Below are positions 34,309 through 42,668 of a stretch of DNA of 64,000 nucleotides, in pieces. The translations under genes were made by a program, and so were the position numbers. How positions within the stretch are numbered: the first letter of the stretch is position 1; each line of letters starts with the position of its first letter. The notes under the pieces were generated by a model. It was not told the DNA's origin and did not search any database. It saw only the letters and a program-made list of their open reading frames with translations. The stretch comes from Haloarcula regularis. Lineage in GTDB: Archaea > Halobacteriota > Halobacteria > Halobacteriales > Haloarculaceae. The stretch covers positions 1,426,001 through 1,490,000 of the forward strand of contig NZ_CP119794.1 of NCBI RefSeq assembly GCF_029338315.1, given 5' to 3'.

Positions 34309-35115
34309 ATGGCCAGCCTACGCGATCTGGGGCTCTCCGAGTACGAGGCGCGGGCGTACCGCTCGCTGCTCGAGACCGGTCCGACGACGGCGAAAGAGCT
34401 GTCCCGGGCGAGCGACGTCCCGATGGGGCGGGTCTACGACGTGTTGAACAGCCTCGAGACGTACAACCTGGTGCGGAGTCAGACGGCGAGTCGCCCCAAG
34501 AAGTACGTCGCCGTCGAACCGGACACGGCGCTGGACCGGTTGCTCGAGGACAAGAAGCGCGAGCTCGACGAGAAGGCCCAGCAGTACGAGGACATCGTCG
34601 ACGACCTGGGCGACCAGCTGGAGACCGGCGACCCGGTCGAGGAGCCGTTCTGGACGGCGGCGGTCGGCCCCGAGGAGACGCTGGACCTCCTGCTCGAGCG
34701 CCTGGCGGCCGCCGACGACCACATCGTCGTCGTGGGCACCGCGCCCGCGAGGCAGATGGACATCCTCGCGGCGACCGAGCGCATCGTCGACCAGCTCGAG
34801 GCCGCGCTGGAGCGGGGCGTCGAGGTGTCCCTGCTCGTCCGGCCGGACCTCTTCGAGGACCTCCCGGACGCCGCCAACCGCGAGTACTACGAGCGTCTCT
34901 CGCCGTACGACAACTACGCCGCCCGCGCCAGTCAGAACGTCTCGACGACGTTCGAGCTCATCGACGACGTCGAGGTGTGCATCGAGGTACCCCACCCGCT
35001 GGGACGGGAGGAGACCTTCGGCGTCATCGACCTGAAGGACCCGGAGTTCACCCGTGACGTCCGCGACGCCTTCACGGAACACTGGGCGGACGCGACGCCC
35101 ATCGGCCCGCCCTGA
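34309..35115 (+). CDS. TrmB family transcription regulator, 268 aa
   Basis: The N-terminal winged helix reads LGLSEYEARAYRSLLETGPT then ASDVPMGRVYDVLNSLE, the standard TrmB DNA-binding unit at residues 7-60. A coiled-coil linker (LLEDKKRELDEKAQQYEDI) follows, then a C-terminal phospholipase-D-like sensor domain with IVVVGTAPARQMDIL. TrmB proteins in haloarchaea often control sugar and central metabolism genes; the ligand here is unknown. A TATA-like ACGTTTTTGCG at about 34276-34286 is centred 28 nt before the ATG. It converges with mptA. Confidence 0.9.
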   Translation: MASLRDLGLSEYEARAYRSLLETGPTTAKELSRASDVPMGRVYDVLNSLETYNLVRSQTASRPKKYVAVEPDTALDRLLEDKKRELDEKAQQYEDIVDDLGDQLETGDPVEEPFWTAAVGPEETLDLLLERLAAADDHIVVVGTAPARQMDILAATERIVDQLEAALERGVEVSLLVRPDLFEDLPDAANREYYERLSPYDNYAARASQNVSTTFELIDDVEVCIEVPHPLGREETFGVIDLKDPEFTRDVRDAFTEHWADATPIGPP

Positions 35116-35125
35116 GCCGCTTGTC

Positions 35126-36070
35126 TCAGTCGTCGGCGAGGCGGTCTTCTTCGACCTCGGTCCGGAGCGTCCCGAACTCGGCGACCCGCTCGGCGTGGGC
35201 GTTGTGCTGGTGGATGGACTCGTCGTTGGACTGTTTCATCGTGACGATGGCGTCGTCCGGCAGGTCCGGGAAGTGCTCGACGACGCCCTCGGCCATCGAC
35301 CGCACGCAGTCCTCGACGAACTTCGCGTCCCTGTGGGACTCGTAGGTCATGTGGTCCTCGTCGGGGCGCTTCGCGAGGTTGTAGATGCGGGCGCTCATCG
35401 AGTCCCGAGCCACCTCGATGAGCTCGTTGAGGTCGACCTCCGGCGCGCCGTCGCTCTCGACGGTCAGCGTGGCGTGGCCCCGCTGGGAGTGGCCCGGTTG
35501 TGGGACGTTCGCCAGGAACTCCTCGATGACCTCGTCCTCGACGTCCAGGCCTCGCAGCGTCTCGCGGGCGCGGGCCGTCGACATCCCCTGCGAGCAGGGA
35601 CAGACCGTCATGCCGACGACGCGGGCGCCGATCTCCTCGCTGGTGCCCTCTTCGGTTGCCGACGCCGAGGCGATGATGTCGGCGGTCGATTGTGTCGCCA
35701 TCCCGGACTCGGGGGTCTTCTCGCGGGTGACGTACTCCGCTTCCATCCTGACCTCGGCCCGGGTCGTGTAGTCGTGCTTCTCGAGCAGCAGTTCTGCGGC
35801 GTCCCCACAGACGTCCTCGACGCGGTAGGCCTCCTCGGAGACCGCCGTCTCCAGGGTCTCGTCGATGACTTCCATGTTCCGGGACATGTCGGCTCCCTTC
35901 CGCCACGAGGGGAGGTCGACGAACACCTCGAACTCGGCCATGAGCACGATGGGGTCCTGGTTCTTCCGCCCCAGTTTGAGGAGTTTCTCGACGCCGGTCA
36001 CGCCGACGCGGTTGAGACCGACTGTCACGTCCGGACTCGACGCCTGCACGTCCGGGAGTTGCTGGCTCAT
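35126..36070 (-). CDS. mptA: GTP cyclohydrolase MptA (FolE2 family), 314 aa
   Basis: An Fe(II)-dependent type IB GTP cyclohydrolase that opens the pterin ring pathway. In Haloferax it serves both folate and archaeosine synthesis. Diagnostic blocks are [17 protein letters not shown] near residue 25, the catalytic cysteine in [12 protein letters not shown] near 160, and the metal-binding histidine in [13 protein letters not shown] near 200. The length is that of archaeal MptA (about 310). The ATG at 36070 begins [15 protein letters not shown], typical for the family. It lies 93 nt downstream of the siroheme decarboxylase gene on the same strand. Confidence 0.95.
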   Translation of the reverse strand: MSQQLPDVQASSPDVTVGLNRVGVTGVEKLLKLGRKNQDPIVLMAEFEVFVDLPSWRKGADMSRNMEVIDETLETAVSEEAYRVEDVCGDAAELLLEKHDYTTRAEVRMEAEYVTREKTPESGMATQSTADIIASASATEEGTSEEIGARVVGMTVCPCSQGMSTARARETLRGLDVEDEVIEEFLANVPQPGHSQRGHATLTVESDGAPEVDLNELIEVARDSMSARIYNLAKRPDEDHMTYESHRDAKFVEDCVRSMAEGVVEHFPDLPDDAIVTMKQSNDESIHQHNAHAERVAEFGTLRTEVEEDRLADD

Positions 36071-36162
36071 TGACCCGTCGTTAGGACGAGACGCGGTTAT
36101 TGCTTTCGGAAGGGCAGATCGGGGTCTGCGACGGAACGTTCGTCATCGACGGGCTCGAGGAC

Positions 36163-37315
36163 TCACTCGCCGACGATGTCGTCGTAGCGAGCCCCGGTCT
36201 GTTTCAGCGTCGCCGTCGAATAGAGGCGGTCGTGGGCGAACGGGAGGTGGTCGGCGGCGAGTTCGTCGATCTTGGCGTCGACGGCGTCGGCCTCGCGCCC
36301 GTGGATCATGGTAAAGAGGTTGTACGACCAGTCCTGGTCAGGGCGGCGCGGGCGGTGATAGCAGAGGGTGACGTATGGCAACTCGCCGACGGCCTCGCCG
36401 CGCTCGTCGAGTTCGTCGTCGGGGACGTCCCAGACGACCATGCAGTTGCTGTCGAAGCCGGTGACGATGTGGTTGACCACGCAGCCGATGCGCTTGATAC
36501 ACCCGTCGGCGAGCAGGCCCTCGATGGCGTCGATGACCTCGGTCACGTCGGCGTCGACAGCCGCCGCGATGTCGCGGTACGGCGTCGCCGACAGCGGGAA
36601 CCCCTCCTGGATCTCCAGCAGGACACGTCGGTCCAGGTCAGTGAGGTCGGAGGTGGCGTCCTCGCTGATCCGGGTGGCGCTGGCGTCGGTGTGCTCGGTG
36701 CTCTCCCGTGCTCGCGACTTCGCCGTCTGCTCACGGGCCTCCGGCCCGTTTGCACGGTCCGAGGGACCGTTCCGATCCCTCGCTACTCGCTCGTCCGGAG
36801 ACCCGTCCGTCGGACGGCTCTCCCGGGCGAATCTATCCCCGTTCACCACCGGGAACTCCAGGTCGATGTAGTAGTCGGTGAGCATCGGCAGGACCAGCAC
36901 CGACAGCCCGGTCCGGGCCTCGATGTCGGCCAGGATCTCGTCGCGTTTCTCCCGGGAGCCGGCGGTGACGACGAACCACATGTTCCACTCGTGGTCGCGG
37001 GCGTAGTTGTGGTTCACCTGGCGGTAGCCGTTGACGACCTCGGCCACCTCGTCGAAGCGCTCCTCGGGCGCTCACTGCGGCGAGCGTCGAGGACCCGATG
37101 ACCGGCGGGTTCAGCACCGCCCCGAACCGCCGGAAGACGCCGGCGTCGCGGAGCCGTTCGACGCGTTCCAGTGCCTCCTCGGGCGTGATACCGAGCTGGT
37201 CCCCGACGGCCTCGAAGGGCCGTTCCTGGACCGGGAAGTCGCTCTGGAACCCGTCGATGAGCGCGGCGTCCACGTCGTCGATGTCCTCGCGCCAATCACC
37301 CGACTGGAGGGTCAT
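36163..37315 (-). pseudogene. ahbAB: siroheme decarboxylase, AhbA-AhbB type two-domain fusion, one apparent frameshift
   Basis: Decarboxylates sirohaem to didecarboxysirohaem in the alternative archaeal haem b route. Both halves have the AsnC/Lrp-like HTH plus ligand domain. The first holds GVFRRFGAVLNPPVIG and VNHNYARDHEWNMWFVV. The second holds RIGCVVNH and CYHRPRRPDQDWSYNLFTMIHG, the motif with the catalytic histidines. The frame changes in the GGG run 37066-37068, where one extra base is inferred; repaired length is 383. Normally AhbA and AhbB are separate proteins, so the fusion is notable. The linker (about codons 155-215) is encoded by a palindrome-rich segment described separately. 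Confidence 0.85.
36733..36817. repeat. cluster of small palindromes inside the ahbAB linker
   Basis: Three perfect hairpins follow each other: ACGGGCC-TCC-GGCCCGT (36733-36749), ACGGTCC-GAG-GGACCGT (36754-36770) and CCGTCC-GTC-GGACGG (36803-36817). The second can alternatively pair GAGGGA (36761-36766) with TCCCTC (36776-36781). Such compound palindromes are normally intergenic in haloarchaea. Here they are read in frame as an Arg/Asp/Glu-rich linker between the two decarboxylase domains. Confidence 0.7.
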
Positions 37316-37423
37316 TGGCTCTCGTTAGGAACGAATGGGTGTATCACTTTCGGGCTGTCGGGGCGTTCCTGCGTTCTGGGAACGAAGCGACACCGCTTTG
37401 AACTCAAACCCCAACCCCGGCAC

Positions 37424-38509
37424 ATGGCGCAAGCGACGCGGGAGTACGGCGAATGGCCGCTGAAACGACTGATGACGGAAGTCGTCGGCTCCGGGCACAA
37501 GTCAGCCGAGGACATGACCCGCGAGCAGGCACGTGAGGCGTTCCAGCGGATCCTCGACGGCGAACCCGAGCCGCTCACGCTGGGCGCGTTCTGGCTCGCC
37601 AATCGCTGGAAGCGAAACACGCCCGAGGAACTGGGGGCGTACGTCGACGTCATGCGCGAGGAGTCGGTCGTCACCGCCGAGCCCGACGCCGACCCAGTCG
37701 ACTGCGGGGCGAACTACGACGGCAAGGACCGGTCGGCCATCCTCGGGGTCGCCTCGGGCGTCGTGGCGGCCGCCGCTGGGACGCCGATCGTCACCCACTC
37801 CGGCGACCGCATCCCCACACAGAAACACGACGCCTACAAGCACGTCCTGGACGAACTGGGCGTCCGGACGGACCTCGAACCCCAGGAGAGCGCCGACATG
37901 GTCGACGAGGTCGGCTTCGGCTTCTACTACCAGCCGAAGTTCAACCCGGGCATCCACGCCCTCTGGGACCGGCGCGACGAGATGGGCGTCCGCTCGTTCG
38001 TCAACACCGTCGAGACACTGGCGAACCCCGCCAACGCCAGCGTCCACCTGGGGAGTTTCTACCACCTGGCCTTCGCGAAGAAGATGGCCCGCACGCTCGC
38101 CGCGTCCGAACAGAGCACCGTCGAGCGCGCCCTGTTCTTCCAGGGGATGGAGGGCTACGACGACGTGCGCCCGGGCGACACCATCGTCGCCGAGTGGCCC
38201 GTCGAGGGCGAGGCGTCCGACGAGGACGACATCGCCGACTTCGAGATTCTGACCGCCGACTACGGCATGGACCTCACGAGCGAGGACCTGCAGGTGGCAG
38301 ACGTGGCCGCAGACTCCGCGACGGTCACCGAGGAGGTCCTGGTGGGCGAGCGAGAGGATGGCTTCGCCGACGCCGTCGCGCTCAACGCCGCGCTTCGCAT
38401 CTACGCCGGCCAGAACGCCGACACCATCGAGGACGGACTGGAGCAGGCCCGCGCGGTCATCGACGACGGGGGCGCCGCCGCGGTGCTCGAGGACCTCACG
38501 GCGTTCTGA
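37424..38509 (+). CDS. TrpD2-like anthranilate phosphoribosyltransferase family protein, 361 aa
   Basis: It carries the two-part fold of class IV phosphoribosyltransferases. The N-terminal helical domain begins EYGEWPLKRLMTEVVGSGHK; the glycine-rich phosphate-binding region appears as NYDGKDRSAILGVASGV, with THSGDRIPTQK following. The strict TrpD motif GTGGD is absent, as in TrpD2/YbiB-type proteins, which bind nucleic acid rather than perform tryptophan synthesis. The function here is therefore open. No other trp gene is near. A TATA-like GCTTTGAAC near 37395-37403 supports the ATG at 37424. It ends 14 nt inside the convergent exporter gene. Confidence 0.8.
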   Translation: MAQATREYGEWPLKRLMTEVVGSGHKSAEDMTREQAREAFQRILDGEPEPLTLGAFWLANRWKRNTPEELGAYVDVMREESVVTAEPDADPVDCGANYDGKDRSAILGVASGVVAAAAGTPIVTHSGDRIPTQKHDAYKHVLDELGVRTDLEPQESADMVDEVGFGFYYQPKFNPGIHALWDRRDEMGVRSFVNTVETLANPANASVHLGSFYHLAFAKKMARTLAASEQSTVERALFFQGMEGYDDVRPGDTIVAEWPVEGEASDEDDIADFEILTADYGMDLTSEDLQVADVAADSATVTEEVLVGEREDGFADAVALNAALRIYAGQNADTIEDGLEQARAVIDDGGAAAVLEDLTAF

Positions 38510-39443
38510 GTGCAGCCCGAAGCTCGGTTGCGAGCGCCGCGATGGCCTCGCGCTTGAGGACGAAAAAGCCACTCGCGACGACGAGGAACCCGACTATCGT
38601 CAGCGGCGTCACGGACTCCCGAAGGACGAGGACGCCGGCGACGGTGGCGACGACTGGCACCATGTACGCGACCAGCGACGTCTCCAGCGCGCCCCGGACG
38701 TCGAGCAGCGTGTAGTAGATGAAGAAGGCGACGGCGGTGGCGAACACGCCGAGGTAAGCGACAGCAACCCACGCGACGGGCGTCGCGGGGAGCGCGAACG
38801 CCTCGCCGACGGTGGGGCTGACGCCGTGGAGAACGAGCGCGCCGACGAGCATCGACCACCCCGACAGTGCCGCGTTCCCCAGCGTCGGCCGGGCCCGCTG
38901 GACGAGGACGCCGCCCAGCGAGACCGAGAGCACCTGACAGAGGATGAGCAGGCGGCCGACGATGCCCGCCCCGAGCAGGTTGGTCGGGTCCGGGCGGACG
39001 ACCAGCGCCACGCCGAGAAAGCCCAGCAGGATGCCGACCGCCCCTCGCGCCGAGAGACGTTCCTGGGGGAGCAGCCCCAGCGCCCACAGCGACGTGGCGA
39101 TGGGCACCAGACTCTGGAGGATGGCCGCCACCCCGCTCGGGACGGTCTGCTGGCCGACGAAGAGGAAGCCGTTGCCGGCGATGAGGAAGACACCGCCACC
39201 CAGTATCGCGGCGAGGCTGGCGCGGTCGGTCGGGAGCCACTCGCGCTCGCCGACCAGCGCGTAGCCAAGCAGCAACACGGCGGCGACGTCGTACCGGAAG
39301 GCCGCAAAGAGGACTGGCTCGAGCGACTCCAGGCCGACGGCGATCGCGAGAAACGAGAAGCCCCAGAGAACGGCGAGCGTGACGAAGAGGGCGACGGTAC
39401 GGAATCGATGGTCCACGTCGGCAGTGCCGGCTCCGAGCCCCAT
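38496..39443 (-). CDS. EamA/DMT family transporter, 315 aa
   Basis: Ten hydrophobic helices arranged as two EamA repeats of five, typical of drug/metabolite exporters. The first repeat contains LAVLWGFSFLAIAVGLESLEP near residue 25, and the second starts near 150 with LLILCQVLSVSLGGVLV. The length of about 300 is normal. The substrate cannot be predicted; amino acids, metabolites or drugs are all known for the family. Its 3' end overlaps the convergent TrpD2-like gene by 14 nt. Upstream (23 nt) on the same strand is the NTF2-like gene. Confidence 0.9.
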   Translation of the reverse strand: MGLGAGTADVDHRFRTVALFVTLAVLWGFSFLAIAVGLESLEPVLFAAFRYDVAAVLLLGYALVGEREWLPTDRASLAAILGGGVFLIAGNGFLFVGQQTVPSGVAAILQSLVPIATSLWALGLLPQERLSARGAVGILLGFLGVALVVRPDPTNLLGAGIVGRLLILCQVLSVSLGGVLVQRARPTLGNAALSGWSMLVGALVLHGVSPTVGEAFALPATPVAWVAVAYLGVFATAVAFFIYYTLLDVRGALETSLVAYMVPVVATVAGVLVLRESVTPLTIVGFLVVASGFFVLKREAIAALATELRAALRTP

Positions 39444-39465
39444 AGGGGACTCGGTTCGGTCCCGC

Positions 39466-39876
39466 TCAGAGGGCCCGTGCCGTGCTGACGTGCATCCCGA
39501 CGAACCGCCAGTCTCCGGGCCCGTCGCTGGCTGCGGGCCGGCGCTCGAGCGTCCCGCTCCAGCGCGTCTCGAGGTCGTACGCGGCGTCGCGTGCCAGGTC
39601 GTTCCAGCCCAGTCGCACCAGGTCGCCGAACCACGCGTGTCGCTCCCGGTCGGTGACCCGGAGGGCCTCGCTCTCGACGGTCCAGTCCGTGGTCGTCGCC
39701 GTCTGGGTCCGGAGGCCCTCGCGGACGGCGTCGGTCCCGACGAGGCGCTCGGAGATGCCGGCCTTCACCACGGGGTCGTCACCGGTACGGGCGTCGGCGA
39801 AGAACCGACCCAGCGGGTCGCCGGCCCGGAGCGCCGCGTAGTAGGCCCGGACCGTCTCACGGGCGGTCACGGGCAT
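39466..39876 (-). CDS. NTF2-like / SnoaL-like domain protein, 136 aa
   Basis: It opens MPVTARETVRAYYAALRAGDP, the helix-turn of SnoaL/DUF4440-type NTF2 folds, then LGRFFADARTGDDPVVKAG and GTDAVREGLRTQT. C-terminal strands read HAWFGDLVRLGWNDL and GDWRFVGMHVS. The cone-shaped fold binds small molecules or acts as a ketosteroid-isomerase-like enzyme; here no catalytic residues can be named. The gene starts 1 nt after the stop of the upstream small protein, so they form an operon, perhaps with the EamA exporter. Confidence 0.82.
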   Translation of the reverse strand: MPVTARETVRAYYAALRAGDPLGRFFADARTGDDPVVKAGISERLVGTDAVREGLRTQTATTTDWTVESEALRVTDRERHAWFGDLVRLGWNDLARDAAYDLETRWSGTLERRPAASDGPGDWRFVGMHVSTARAL

Positions 39877-39877
39877 C

Positions 39878-40176
39878 TCAGTCTTCCCTGGCCGTGCGGA
39901 CGTGTTCGAGCGCCTCCTCGGGAGTCATCCCGCGGACCCCACACGAACAGGCGCGCAGTTCGGGGTCAGAGAGGTCGTCGACCTGCTCGGTGCGGTCCCG
40001 TTCGAGCGTCCCAGCACCCTCGTCGTAGGCGAAGTACACCCGGTAGGAGACCTGTGTGACCCCTCGATGCGGTGGTCCGCGTCGGGGTCCGGGTTCGCGA
40101 TGGCGTCGGCGTGTTCGCCCTGCATGGCGTCCTTCCACTCCCGGAGCGTGTCCTCCGGGTCCCTGTCGTCTGTCAC
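39878..40176 (-). pseudogene. small haloarchaeal protein, one apparent frameshift, about 99 aa
   Basis: The first frame, from GTG 40176, reads VTDDRDPEDTLREWKDAMQG and ends DADHRIEG. The second frame continues VTQVSYRVYFAYDEGAG and ends CGVRGMTPEEALEHVRTARED. One base is missing in the C run 40060-40063 of the plus strand (coding-strand G run); restoring it gives a continuous 99-residue protein. A CSCGVRG motif gives a single Cys-x-Cys. An ATG at 40239 in the same frame would place the start inside the divergent promoter and is less likely. Function unknown. It is probably co-transcribed with the NTF2-like gene. Confidence 0.68.
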
Positions 40177-40257
40177 AGACTGGTGGTCGCGGCGGGCGGT
40201 GAAAAATCCGGTGCCGGTGGGCGATACGCTTTCGAGCATGTAGCCTGTATGTCACGT

Positions 40258-40851
40258 ATGGATATCGGCATCATCGGGACGGGAGCGGTCGGGAGCGCAC
40301 TGGCGTCGGGGTGGGCGGCGGCGGGACACGACGTCGTCCTCGGGTCGCGGACGCCCGACTCGACGGCGGCCGACGGCACCCGAGTCCAGGTCAGGGGCCA
40401 GCGCGAGGCCGCCGCCTTCGGCGACGTCGTCGTCCTGGCGCTCCCGGCAGGGGCGGTGACCGACGTCGCCACCTACCTCGAAAACGAACTCGCCGAGAAA
40501 CCCGTCGTCGACACCACCAACGAGTACCCCTTCGCGAGCGACGACCGCTCGCTGGCCGTCCGCCTGGCGGAGACGGTGCCACAGGCCCGCGTCGTCAAGG
40601 CGTTCAACACCGTCGGCGCCGAGCGGCTGGCCGACCCCGTCGTCGACGGCCAGCCCGCGACGATGTTCCTCGCCGGCGACGACCTCCGGGCCTGCGACGT
40701 CGTCGCCGGGCTGGCGCGGGACCTCGGGTTCGACCCGCTGCGGGCCGGCGATGTCGACGCCGCCGAGCACCTAGAGCACCTCGCCCGGTTCTGGATATCG
40801 CTCAGCCAGACCTACGGCCGGGACATCGCCTTCCGACTGCTCGAGGAGTGA
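40258..40851 (+). CDS. npdG: NADPH-dependent F420 reductase family protein, 197 aa
   Basis: It starts MDIGIIGTGAVGSALASGW, a Rossmann GxGxxG at the very N-terminus as in F420H2:NADP oxidoreductase. It then shows LGSRTPDS, VVLALPAGAVTDV and the family block VVKAFNTVGAERLADP. The C-terminal part HLARFWISLSQTYGRDIAFRL matches the small helical domain. The reaction would be hydride exchange between NADP and coenzyme F420, whose synthesis genes cofC, cofG and cofH lie at 57-60 kb. An in-frame ATG at 40249 is an alternative start. Specific substrate use is inference; some relatives act on other cofactors. Confidence 0.83.
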   Translation: MDIGIIGTGAVGSALASGWAAAGHDVVLGSRTPDSTAADGTRVQVRGQREAAAFGDVVVLALPAGAVTDVATYLENELAEKPVVDTTNEYPFASDDRSLAVRLAETVPQARVVKAFNTVGAERLADPVVDGQPATMFLAGDDLRACDVVAGLARDLGFDPLRAGDVDAAEHLEHLARFWISLSQTYGRDIAFRLLEE

Positions 40852-40973
40852 TCCTCCGGAAATCGAACGCGATCGTTTCGCAACTGCCGAAACCGTCAAA
40901 TAGTGTTATCTGTTACCAAATGTGAGTCAGCCTGGCGGGGATGCCCCCGTCGTGACTCGAAACACACACACAC

Positions 40974-42116
40974 ATGGCAGAGACTCGCACGATACAGGAG
41001 CTGTACGAGCACGCGATTCCCTCCGTCGTCTCGGTGTACGTCACGACCGAGACCGGCGGCCAGCGCGGCGGGGCCGGGTCCGGCTTCGTCGTCGAGGACG
41101 GCTACGTCCTCACGAACCAGCACGTCGTCGGCGACACCGACTACGTGGAGCTGCGTTTCCACGACGGTCAGTGGCGCACCGGCGAGGTGGTGGGCGACGA
41201 CCCCTACACCGACCTCGCCGTCGTCGCCGTCGATGACCTGCCCGAGGACGCCGTCGCGCTCCCCGTCGCCGAGGCGAACCCCGACCCCGGCGAGCGCGTC
41301 GCGGCCATCGGCAACCCGATGGGCCTGGACGGCACCATCACCGTCGGCTACGTCAGCGGGACGAACCGCTCGAGTCCGACGGGAACCGGCTTCACCATCC
41401 CCGAGACGGTCCAGACGGACGCCGCAGTGAACCCCGGCAACAGCGGCGGCCCGCTCCTCAGACTGGACGGGACGGTTGTCGGCGTCAACCGCGCGAAGGG
41501 TGGCGACAACATCGGCTTCGCCATCGCGCCGGTCATCGTCAACCGCGTCGTCCCCGCGCTCATCGACGAGGGCGTGTTCCGTCCGGCGTACCTCAACGTC
41601 CGCACGGTCGACGTCTCCCCGACCGTCGCCGAGGCGAACCGCCTCGACGAACCCACGGGCGTGCTCATCGTCGACGTCGGCGACGCCGCGGCCGAGACGG
41701 GCCTGCGCGGCTGTGACCGGGTCGTTCGTGTCCGCGGCCGGGACGTCCCCACCGGCGGCGACGTCGTCGTCGGCATCGACGGCGAACCCGTCCGGTCGAC
41801 CGAGGAACTGACGAGTCACCTGCTGACGAGCGCCGACCCCGGCGACAGCGTCTCGCTGACGCTCCTGCGCGACGGGACCGAGCGCGCCGAGTCGGTCACC
41901 CTCCGGGAGCGCCCGGTGCCCGGGTCGCGGCCGCGCTGGGGTGACCGCCGGCGCGGCCGGAGCGACGAGCGCAACGAGGGCCGGCGCGACGCCGAGCGGG
42001 GCCCAGACCCCCGTGACCGGCGGCGCGGGCCACCCGATCGCCGCGGTGGGCAACACGGTCACCGGCGTCGGGACCCACGCGACGGACGGCGCCGCCACCG
42101 CGGCCTGGCCAACTGA
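40974..42116 (+). CDS. HtrA/DegP-type S1C serine protease with PDZ domain; arginine-rich C-terminal tail doubtful
   Basis: The trypsin-like domain (residues about 5-200) has the complete triad: His50 in LTNQHVV, Asp80 in DPYTDLAVV and Ser157 in NPGNSGGP. The PDZ domain lies at about 235-320 (GVLIVDVGDAAAETGLRGCD). No signal peptide is visible, so it may act in the cytoplasm or leave through a non-Sec path. The last 57 residues (after TLRERPVPG) are very Arg-rich, unlike the acidic rest. One missing base near 41920-41935 would instead end the protein at 41944 (323 residues). The core call is firm; the tail is not. Confidence 0.88.
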   Translation: MAETRTIQELYEHAIPSVVSVYVTTETGGQRGGAGSGFVVEDGYVLTNQHVVGDTDYVELRFHDGQWRTGEVVGDDPYTDLAVVAVDDLPEDAVALPVAEANPDPGERVAAIGNPMGLDGTITVGYVSGTNRSSPTGTGFTIPETVQTDAAVNPGNSGGPLLRLDGTVVGVNRAKGGDNIGFAIAPVIVNRVVPALIDEGVFRPAYLNVRTVDVSPTVAEANRLDEPTGVLIVDVGDAAAETGLRGCDRVVRVRGRDVPTGGDVVVGIDGEPVRSTEELTSHLLTSADPGDSVSLTLLRDGTERAESVTLRERPVPGSRPRWGDRRRGRSDERNEGRRDAERGPDPRDRRRGPPDRRGGQHGHRRRDPRDGRRRHRGLAN

Positions 42117-42165
42117 GCGGGGCGCTCCCGAACGACCTTTGTGACGCCGGCCCGACCCGCCACCG

Positions 42166-42648
42166 ATGGATCCTCGCCATCGCTTCCAGGTGACGAACCT
42201 CGTGCTGGTCGCACTCGCAGTGGCCCATGCGCTCGTGACGTGGCCGCTGGCGGACGCCGCCGCGCTCTTCCTCGGTGGCGCGGCGCTGGCGTTCGTGCTC
42301 GAGGCCGCGGTCGTCCGCCTGGGCCTGCTCGAACACGCCATCGAGCCACAGGTCGCGGGCGTCCCCGTCACGGTCGTGCTGGTGTGGCCGGCGGTCGTCT
42401 ACCTGTTTTACCGCCTCGCCCTGCTCGTCGTCCCCGGAGCCGTCCCGGCGGCCGCACTCGCCGCGGTCCTCGCGACGCTGTCGGACGTGGCGACGGACCC
42501 GGTCGGCCTCCGCGACGGCCTGTGGCGGTACCCACCCTCGTGGGTCTCGCGGCCGCGCTTCTACGGCGTCCCCTGGTGGAACTTCGCCGGGTGGCTCGCC
42601 ATCATCTTCGTCACGGCACTGCTGCCCGAGCTGGTCGGGCGGGTCTGA
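42166..42648 (+). CDS. short CruF/DUF422-like membrane protein, 160 aa
   Basis: Four hydrophobic segments and the DUF422 signature: SDVATDPVGLRDGLWRY near residue 109 and YGVPWWNFAGWLAIIF near 133. The cruF product at 5068-5931 has the matching pattern LVLDPGAVGIGFWAY and YYGVPWSNYRGWL. It is therefore a half-length paralogue of the bacterioruberin hydratase, lacking the N-terminal helices. It could hydrate another isoprenoid or be a relic; the intact frame and charged ends favour a functional protein. It begins 50 nt after the HtrA frame ends. Confidence 0.78.
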   Translation: MDPRHRFQVTNLVLVALAVAHALVTWPLADAAALFLGGAALAFVLEAAVVRLGLLEHAIEPQVAGVPVTVVLVWPAVVYLFYRLALLVVPGAVPAAALAAVLATLSDVATDPVGLRDGLWRYPPSWVSRPRFYGVPWWNFAGWLAIIFVTALLPELVGRV

Positions 42649-42668
42649 GAGGTCCCTCGAAGTCGGCC

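Noticed and set aside
37424..38509. Calling this gene trpD of the tryptophan pathway
   Set aside because: The GTGGD phosphoribosyl-diphosphate motif is missing and no other trp genes are adjacent, so only a TrpD2-like family call is supported.
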